DNA from: Onthophagus taurus | Taxonomy: Eukaryota; Arthropoda; Insecta; Coleoptera; Scarabaeidae | Reading direction: 5' to 3' | DNA length: 64,000 nt | Assembly (NCBI RefSeq): GCF_036711975.1 | Contig: NC_091967.1 | Location: forward strand, 6,386,001-6,450,000 | In this document: piece after piece, positions 57,320-64,000 of the stretch | Position numbering within the stretch: the first letter of the stretch is position 1 | Layout: each line of letters begins with the position of its first letter | The notes under the pieces: model-generated | The model's database searches: none | The model's input: only the letters and a program-made list of their open reading frames with translations | What the model was told of the DNA's origin: nothing | Translations under genes and position numbers: made by a program

Positions 57320-60300
57320 GAAATGGGGATATTCAATGGTGCTTTTCACAAGTGAAAGGAACACTAGACGATGATGTTACTGAAGCAGATATTATATCTT
57401 GCGTTGAATTTAATCATGATGGTGAGTTATTGGCGACCGGAGATAAAGGCGGTAGGGTCGTCATTTTTCAAAGAGATGCACAGTCAAAGGCAGCCCTCCC
57501 TCGCCGCGGCGAGTACAATGTGTATTCGACCTTCCAATCCCATGAGCCTGAGTTTGATTATCTTAAAAGTTTAGAAATTGAGGAAAAAATCAATAAAATC
57601 CGATGGTTGAAAAGGAAAAATCCCGCACATTTCCTCCTCTCCACCAATGATAAAACAATCAAGCTGTGGAAGGTCTCGGAACGTGATAAGAAGGTTGAGG
57701 GTTATAACACTAGATCGGAAAATGGTGCTTTAGTGGATCCTGCGAGCGTACACTCCCTCAGGGTGCCATGTATTAAACCCATGGAGCTCATGGTGGAGGC
57801 TTCGCCACGGAGAATCTTCGCAAATGCACACACTTATCACATTAATTCAATATCAGTGAATTCTGATCAAGAAACCTATTTATCCGCCGACGATCTTCGA
57901 ATTAATCTGTGGAATCTAGAAATCACCGATCAGAGCTTTAACATCGTAGATATTAAGCCAACGAACATGGAGGAATTAACTGAAGTGATAACGGCCGCTG
58001 AATTCCATCCAGTCGAGTGCAACCTATTTGTGTATAGTAGTAGTAAAGGTACAATTCGGTTATGCGATATGAGAGCGTCGGCGCTTTGCGACCGTCACTC
58101 TAAATTATTTGAGGAGCCAGAAGATCCAGCAAATAGAAGCTTCTTCTCAGAAATCATTTCCAGCATATCGGACGTTAAGTTTTCCAATTCCGGCAGATAT
58201 ATGATTTCTAGAGATTATTTATCAGTTAAAGTTTGGGATCTTCATATGGAAACTAAACCTATTGAAACTTATCCAGTAAGTAATCAATTTTTTTTATAAA
58301 AAAAGAATTTAATTTACACCTAATTACTGATTTATTTATTTCATTAACATAAATATTTATTTATAAGATAATAAAACTATGTGTATTTAGATGGATAATT
58401 TTATTTTGGCTCTCTCTATGAGCCAATATTATCTTATAACTAAATGTAAAGATGGAAAGAAGTAATAACAAAAATAATGATAAATATTTATGTTTTTTTT
58501 TTATTATTTTAGAAAAATTAGCTTTGTGATATTGTCATATTCTGTTTCCTTACAGTTCGAATTATTTTCTTATCTTTTTTGAAACTTATCAGTACCTATT
58601 TGAAACATGGCTCAATGGCAACATTTGCAATAAAGATTAGGCAATCTATTTTACTTTGTTTTTACTTCTTAATTTCTTTTTTTAATTATTTTTAATTAAA
58701 CCTACAAAAAAAATAATTTTCAAAGATTATGGCTAATCTACTACCTACTTTCATGATAAAAACGCAGTTACAATCAGTATGTACAGGATGGCAAAAAAAA
58801 AATTAATAACTAAAGATAATGAGATTAATAACTTGGCGACCTAAGATGGTCGCTAATAAAGTCCCTAGATTTACAAAGTACCGCGGTTTAACGCCATTTT
58901 GGCTCGAAAGTCAAGCGGGAAATTTAAAACTATGTCGTTCTATTGATAACATTACGCCAAATTTCCTTTCTCTTTTTCTCGTGGTACTCTGAAGAGTCGA
59001 AAGTCCTTCTTACTGTCATTTTTGCAACTCCAAAGGCAAGAAGACGGCAATATTTTTGTAAATAAGTGGTGAGATGCAGTGACAAGCTGTCAAACCGCCA
59101 TTTTGGCTCGAAGACAGGCTTCACGAACCGCGGTACTTTGTAAATCTAGTAACTAAGGGGCGCAAGCGCCATCTTGAATTAGAAAATGTGGTTTTTCTTG
59201 GAATTCTTCTATATTAACATAAAAAAGAGCATATATGCCTTTTAAAGTTTATACAGGATGATTCAAAAAACCGCTGACAGACTTCTAGAGTAGATAATGC
59301 ATGAAAAATTAAGATGAAGATATAGCGGGTTAAAGTTTCTTTAAAACTAAACATTATTTGCAATAAAAAGCCCATTTTTTAAAATATTGTCTACGCCATT
59401 GCTAATTTTGTCAAACAGGCAGTATTTTCGTGGTGGTTTTTATGACTTAATTGCAGTCATATAACGAACAAAGACGGGGTTGTAAAATACGAACCCCAAA
59501 CTCTGGCATGAGTTGTTCAGGTCCACATTAACAGAAATTACAAAAACATAATATTTAAAAACTTAAATGTCATTACTTTATGTGAAAATACAACAATTTA
59601 TTTAAATCTATCTAAAAAGTACGTTTGGTTAAATAATGTATGATTATAATTATACAATTTATTATCTTTTCACGCAAATTCTAAGATAACTATAAAAAAT
59701 ATATGTTTTAATTTTTATATTATTAATTAATACTTGCTTTTTTTTGTAAAATCATTTAAGTATAAGTAAATTTATATTCTTTACTACATTTCTGTTTTAT
59801 TTTGTTGAATTTAAAATAAAATAAAAAAAGAAGTGCGTCCCGGTACTTTTTCTGGGTGATAATTACTGCCACTACTGTTTCTGAGGGTCATAAAAACCAC
59901 CAGAAATATCGGAAATTGTATCATTTGGTATCAATTGGTCTCTTACAAAACTTTGATCAAAACAATAGTTTTTAAGAAAAACACGTTTGTAGAAAATTTG
60001 TTAATCCAATCAAAAACTGTTGCTTTAGTCAAAGTTTTGTAAGAGACCAATTGATAGCTAATTGATCACTTTACACCAAAATTAGGAGTAGCGTTGAAAA
60101 TATTTTTAAAAAAGGGCTTTTTATTGCAGATAATGTTTAATTTTAAAGTAACTTTGACCCGCTATATCTCGTTAAGGAGGCATTTGCGACCCCATACATG
60201 TATATTAAAACTTTTCATCTTAATTTTTGATGTATTTCCTGCCCTAGAAGTCTGTTAGCGGTTTTTTTGAATTACCCTGTATAAGTGATAGTTTTTTTGT

Positions 60301-62766
60301 TAAAACACTTTTTGCTTTATCTCTAAAAATAAAGTGGTAGGGGTGTTCGAAAATGTTTGTAAGCAAATGCGAATAATTTCAAAATGGCTAAACGGAATTT
60401 AATAAGCTTGATATAATTTAAAAAGCTTTTCTTGGACTACAAATCCTACCTTGTTTGTAGTGATTGTAAGTTAGCACGTCGCCACTAGAGGGCATTTTTC
60501 GATTTTTTTTTTCTAGGTCTAGTGTTAGCTCTAGTTTTCAAATCATTCGGGTTTAGCCGTCTTATGAGACGTACAGCTAAACCCAAATGTTTCTAGTTCT
60601 AGGTTTAATATTAGTTCTAATGACAGTGCAAGTGTAAAACTAGAACTAACACTACTTAGAACTAGAATCATTTGGGTTTAGTCGCACGTCTCTAAAGACG
60701 GCTCTAGTTTCTACAAGGAGTAGTTTCCGAGATACAGTACTTTGCGCGTTTATTTGGCCACCTGTACAATGATTGTATGAGCAACTACATGAATCAACGA
60801 TGTCAATGCAGGTACAGTTGAGGAACGAATTTGAAAGCGTGTTGAAACGTGTAGGAAACTCCAACAAAGTGTTTTTGTCAAGTTTGAGCGGGGAAGACTT
60901 CGTCGAGTTAACTACCATTTTTTATGTGCGGCTAAGTTGCTAGCCGTCTTCCTTATTCATGGTTCTATGTGGATGGTTTTTTATCACCTCGTTTCTCATC
61001 CTTTGGTAATAATTTTCTGCTCTGGCTTACGACTTGGTTTTATCGAAGTATCGACTGCTGATTTCTGGATCTTAATCAGTTTGATATTCTTCTCATGCTC
61101 TTTGATGCAACATTCGATTTCGGCCATGAAAATCGCTTAATTGTTCTGCCGTATCCTGTATATAAGATGTTTTATTTAAAACTCCCAGGCCAAGTATCTC
61201 TGGAATGAGTTGAGATATCTTCAGTTGTTGTTAGAGGACCTAAATGACTTCAGTTCTTAAATGTTATTATTATTCATTACACAAAAATAAAGTTGGCGCT
61301 GCAGTCACAACTATCTTCATCACAAACTTTTTATGAGGTGCATGTGATAGAGCATGTAAAACTGTGCAACTTTCCCATATTAACATAAAGGAAAAATAGA
61401 ATTCATACATTTTTATTACATTTTTCATTATTTATTATTATTATATATTTATATATTTATTGATTATTTGTTTGTATTAAGATTGTCTTAAGACCAATAT
61501 CGATTGTTTTGCTTGCTTACTATTCCATTATTATGGAACGACTTTCGTTGCACCACAGAATGTTATTGAGCAAGTTGTCGCTTTATGCAAAAACTGAAAA
61601 TTCAGCCTACAACTGAAGTCAACGGATATCGTCCCCTGGTTGTAAATGTTGAGCAAAAATTTATTTGTTTTTTAAATTCGATGACATGTAGCATAAACTT
61701 GCCACAATGATTTATGCGAGTTATCATTTATTACTTGCAATATCATTGCAGTTTTCATCATCTCGAACTGGTTCTTAACCGGGATATCGTAGTTTGCAAC
61801 ATTCATCATAAATTAAAATCATATTTAACTTATCTTCTTAATAGTCTCAGTATTAAAAGTAAATATCTTCGAAACTACTAAGTTTTTCAAATCATTGTTG
61901 TTTAGGATAGTTGCATAGTTTTTTGATGTTCTATCACTTGCACCTAATAAAAACGTTTTGTTGAAGGGAAAGTTTCTTTTAACTGCAGCAATAAATACAG
62001 CAATTAACAATATAACTGAAGTCATTTACAAATTATTGCAACAACTTCTTACAAAACTACCAACAAAACTCAACCCATTCCAAAGATGCTAGGCCTGGGA
62101 ATTTCAAGTCTGTATATTTTGTTAGGTTGGAGCTTGTTCATGTGCATTTATAGCTATTCTAGCCATTTATCTAGTTAGTGCAGCAACTAAATGGTTTGAA
62201 CCTAAGACGATACATTGTGTGTCTCTGCTCAATGTTCTAGAAAATCATACTATCAACCTGACAAAAATTGAATCGGGCTTTTTAGCCTTACACCAGTCTA
62301 AAATAACAAGGTCTAAATAACTATTAACATAGGATGATTAAAAACTTTGATTCTTTGATTAAAAACATAATATTTAACATTTGTTATATTTTTGTAGGTA
62401 CATGAATACTTCCGTTCGAAATTGTGTTCGCTCTATGAGAACGATTGCATATTTGACAAATTCGAGTGCTGCTGGAACGGCAATGACACGGCAATAATAA
62501 CCGGTTCCTATAATAATTTCTTCCGAATGTTCGACAGAACTACAAAGCGAGAAGTTACACTCGAAGCGTCCAAAGACATCGCGAAACCACGGACAATACT
62601 AAAGCCGCGAAAGGTGTGCACCGGGGGAAAACGGAAGAAAGACGAAATCAGTGTGGACTGTTTAGATTTTAATAAGAAAATATTACACACTGCATGGCAT
62701 CCTACCGAAAATATAATTGCGGTAGCTGCCACAAACAACTTATACCTTTTTCAGGATAAATTTTAG
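57320..62766 (+). CDS. tws: Protein phosphatase 2A regulatory subunit B55 (twins), common body
   Basis: Body exons are 57320-58275 and 62398-62766. They follow either first exon A (53821-53893) or B (56849-56855); both leave one base and both sums divide by three. The protein is a seven-blade WD40 propeller that selects substrates for the PP2A A/C core, including mitotic exit and Wnt targets (family knowledge). Diagnostic segments are [40 protein letters not shown], the hairpin [38 protein letters not shown] and [14 protein letters not shown]. The end carries [19 protein letters not shown] and [15 protein letters not shown]. The predicted protein ends KF at the TAG; many family members add a final Asn. 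The 4.1-kb intron at 58276-62397 is packed with repeats. A long AT-rich 3' UTR follows. Confidence 0.96.
58865..59149. mobile_element. 285-bp MITE with perfect 24-bp terminal inverted repeats
   Basis: The left end ctagatttacaaagtaccgc plus ggtt (58865-58888) is exactly reverse-complemented at 59126-59149. Inside, the phrase cgccattttggctcgaa appears twice in direct orientation (58891 and 59095), so the element is not a simple palindrome. It has no coding capacity. The target duplication is probably TA or CTA, since the outermost bases are self-complementary. It lies in the last tws intron. Confidence 0.8.
59250..60282. mobile_element. About 1-kb foldback element with long inverted arms and a nested hairpin
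   Basis: The left arm starts tatacaggatgattcaaaaa followed by accgctgacagacttctag. The right arm, in reverse complement, starts tatacagggtaattcaaaaa and aaaccgctaacagacttctag. The arms continue to pair in blocks: aaaaattaagatga, then agcgggt(t/c)aaagt(t/a)actttaaa, aaacattat.tgcaataaaaagccc, and tggtggtttttatgac at 59431 against gtcataaaaaccacca at 59887. The right arm is lengthened by an internal hairpin at about 59930-60057 (tcaattggtctcttacaaaactttgatcaaa and its reverse complement). No transposase frame is present, so it is non-autonomous. The superfamily is not determinable from the ends alone. Confidence 0.75.
60510..60720. repeat. Complex hairpin repeat with agaactaacac and gggtttag motifs
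   Basis: ctagtgttagctctagtttt (60519-60538) is reversed as aaaactagaactaacactac (60636-60655). Between them gggtttagc (60549) pairs with gctaaaccc (60576). A third copy of catttgggtttag followed by acgtct lies at about 60669-60692. The phrase (t)ctagttctag is scattered throughout. It looks like the compound end of a MITE family. Confidence 0.65.
60990..61125 (-). repeat. Second copy of the dispersed repeat at 55281-55410
   Basis: Shared text includes tctgctctggcttacgacttgg, ttatcgaagt, the ctgctg(a/g)...tctggatcttaatcagtttga block and ctcatgctc.ttg. Both copies lie in tws introns in the same orientation. In reverse complement the sequence suggests a decayed reading frame (K-L-I-K-I-Q-Q-S-like). 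It is probably part of the LINE family at 54.9-55.5 kb. Confidence 0.6.
61180..62390. other. Remainder of the tws last intron
   Basis: AT-rich, no supported exon. A simple tatatttat stretch lies near 61440-61470. Confidence 0.4.
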
Positions 62767-64000
62767 TATACTTGGTAATTTAACGTGAAAAAAAAAATAA
62801 TAAAATTAAAAGTGAGTAACGGAAAGGAAACAATAATCTAAAATGTAACCAATTTTTTTTTCGCTCATGTGTACGCCCAGTAACTGTGTTGTCGATTTCT
62901 ATTTATTCAGGGTTTGCTTAAATTTACACACTCGATGGAAATATTTGACATTTAACTGTATTACGCGAACATCTAAGTAAGAAAAAATAGTGTGCAGATT
63001 ATTATCCTAGATTAAACTATTAGAGAAAAATCAAATAAATTTAGATTATGAAATTTTTTATTACGATTTTTTTTTTATTCAAAAGAAATGATACCTTTTA
63101 TAACAAAATTGATCATTATAACATAGTTTGATTCTTCTCTAATATATTTATTCCAATATAAAATTTTATTTTTTCTATCTACTTCTATTTGTAGCAGTAT
63201 TAAACAAAAAACTTAAATTGTTAAGGTGTATATGTTCTTAAAAAAATTTTTTTGGTAATGTACTAATGCCGTTTTAACTATGTTTGGCTTGGATGATTGA
63301 ATCGAGAATTATTCGTTTTACCGGTATAATATCGTATTTGTATATTTTCGTACTTTGTATATATTTCCGAGAGACGATCTATATATATATTTATATATAT
63401 ATAAATATGCGAGTGTAGCAAAAATGAAGAAAAAAAAACGCGTAAAATATTTATAACGTTGCCTTGTATACTACTTTTAGCAGGACAAAAAGTTTTATCT
63501 TTACAGCTTGGATTTTGAACGCCACTATTTTTTTATTGAGCATTATCATTTTTATTTCTGTACAGCCTTTGTAAAAGTGTAAATTATATGATACTAACTA
63601 ACGATAATAATAGTATTTAAATGAACGGTAATATCTCATGCATCATGAATTGTACAAATTGTATATATGCAAGCACGGTGATTGCATCTTAGAAGCTAAA
63701 TTAATTTTTTGAATAATCAGTTAAAGATTTTCCTTGTGTTTGTTAATTTTGTGAATGTTACCCTCCATTTGATAAAAAACCCTGAATATAGGATAAAGCA
63801 ATTATTCAAAAAAGAATAAGTAAACTCTACTTTGCCGAAAAGTGCCATGTCTGGATTACTTTCTTTGTACATACATATTATCACATATGAACAGAGCCTT
63901 ACTAGCAACATAACGTTTTTTTCTGTATTTCCGTAACGTAAATTTATTTCGCAAAGATTGTATTTTTCTTTATTGTCTTTTTTTTTGATTCCATTGTGTT
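62767..64000 (+). other. tws 3' UTR and downstream DNA
   Basis: AT-rich. Polyadenylation-like aataaa sequences occur at several places (for example near 62806 and 63034). A long AT dinucleotide tract is at about 63379-63408. The transcript end cannot be fixed. Confidence 0.45.

Noticed and set aside
1..64000. CRISPR arrays, bacterial operons, tRNA or rRNA genes
   Set aside because: No regular spacer-repeat structure, no ribosome-binding-site-led gene clusters, and no cloverleaf or rRNA signature was seen. The repeats present are eukaryotic satellites and transposon ends.

Overview
The window reads as AT-rich arthropod chromosomal DNA, almost certainly an insect and most likely a beetle (inference). 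All confident genes are eukaryotic, with GT-AG introns, and match insect families: octopamine receptors, a SAC2 phosphatase, UBLCP1, Gemin2, a RING/DUF4729 protein and the PP2A B55 subunit. The repeats are typical of insect genomes: LINEs, a Penelope-like relic, a Tc1 relic, foldback elements and satellites. I see no bacterial or viral gene module.

Layout. Positions 1-11.5 kb are gene-poor: short inverted repeats, a 5'-truncated Penelope-like GIY-YIG remnant (6.9-7.9 kb), a 21-bp satellite patch (about 8.0-8.56 kb) and a possible first exon for the first receptor (about 8.74-9.08 kb). From 11.6 to 32.2 kb lie two tandem three-exon genes on the plus strand, both beta-adrenergic-like octopamine receptors of the Octbeta3R type. 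A nearly intact LINE (about 17.0-21.36 kb), a 175-bp tandem repeat and a second 21-bp satellite patch lie between them. Positions 32.2-37.2 kb are mostly non-coding, with a LINE relic.

The 37-53 kb interval is compact housekeeping territory. It holds a 13-exon SAC2/INPP5F gene (minus) with a Tc1 relic in one intron and a striking in-phase alternative terminal exon; a broken ecdysteroid-kinase-like exon (plus); UBLCP1 (minus) head-to-head with Gemin2 (plus); the last two exons of an unrecognised Arg/Gly-rich protein (minus); and a RING-DUF4729 gene (minus). From 53.7 to 62.8 kb lies twins (tws, PP2A B55; plus), with two alternative first coding exons that join the same body exon in the same phase. 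Its last intron is full of foldback elements.

The genes form no pathway. Their linkage is ordinary insect gene neighbourhood, apart from the tandem receptor duplication, the UBLCP1/Gemin2 head-to-head pair and the RING/tws divergent pair. Gene models were built by hand from reading frames, splice dinucleotides and codon phase. Every multi-exon coding sum is divisible by three, which supports them. I found no clearly new biological system. The most unusual items are the alternative terminal exon of SAC2 and the strongly constrained but synonymously diverged receptor duplicates.
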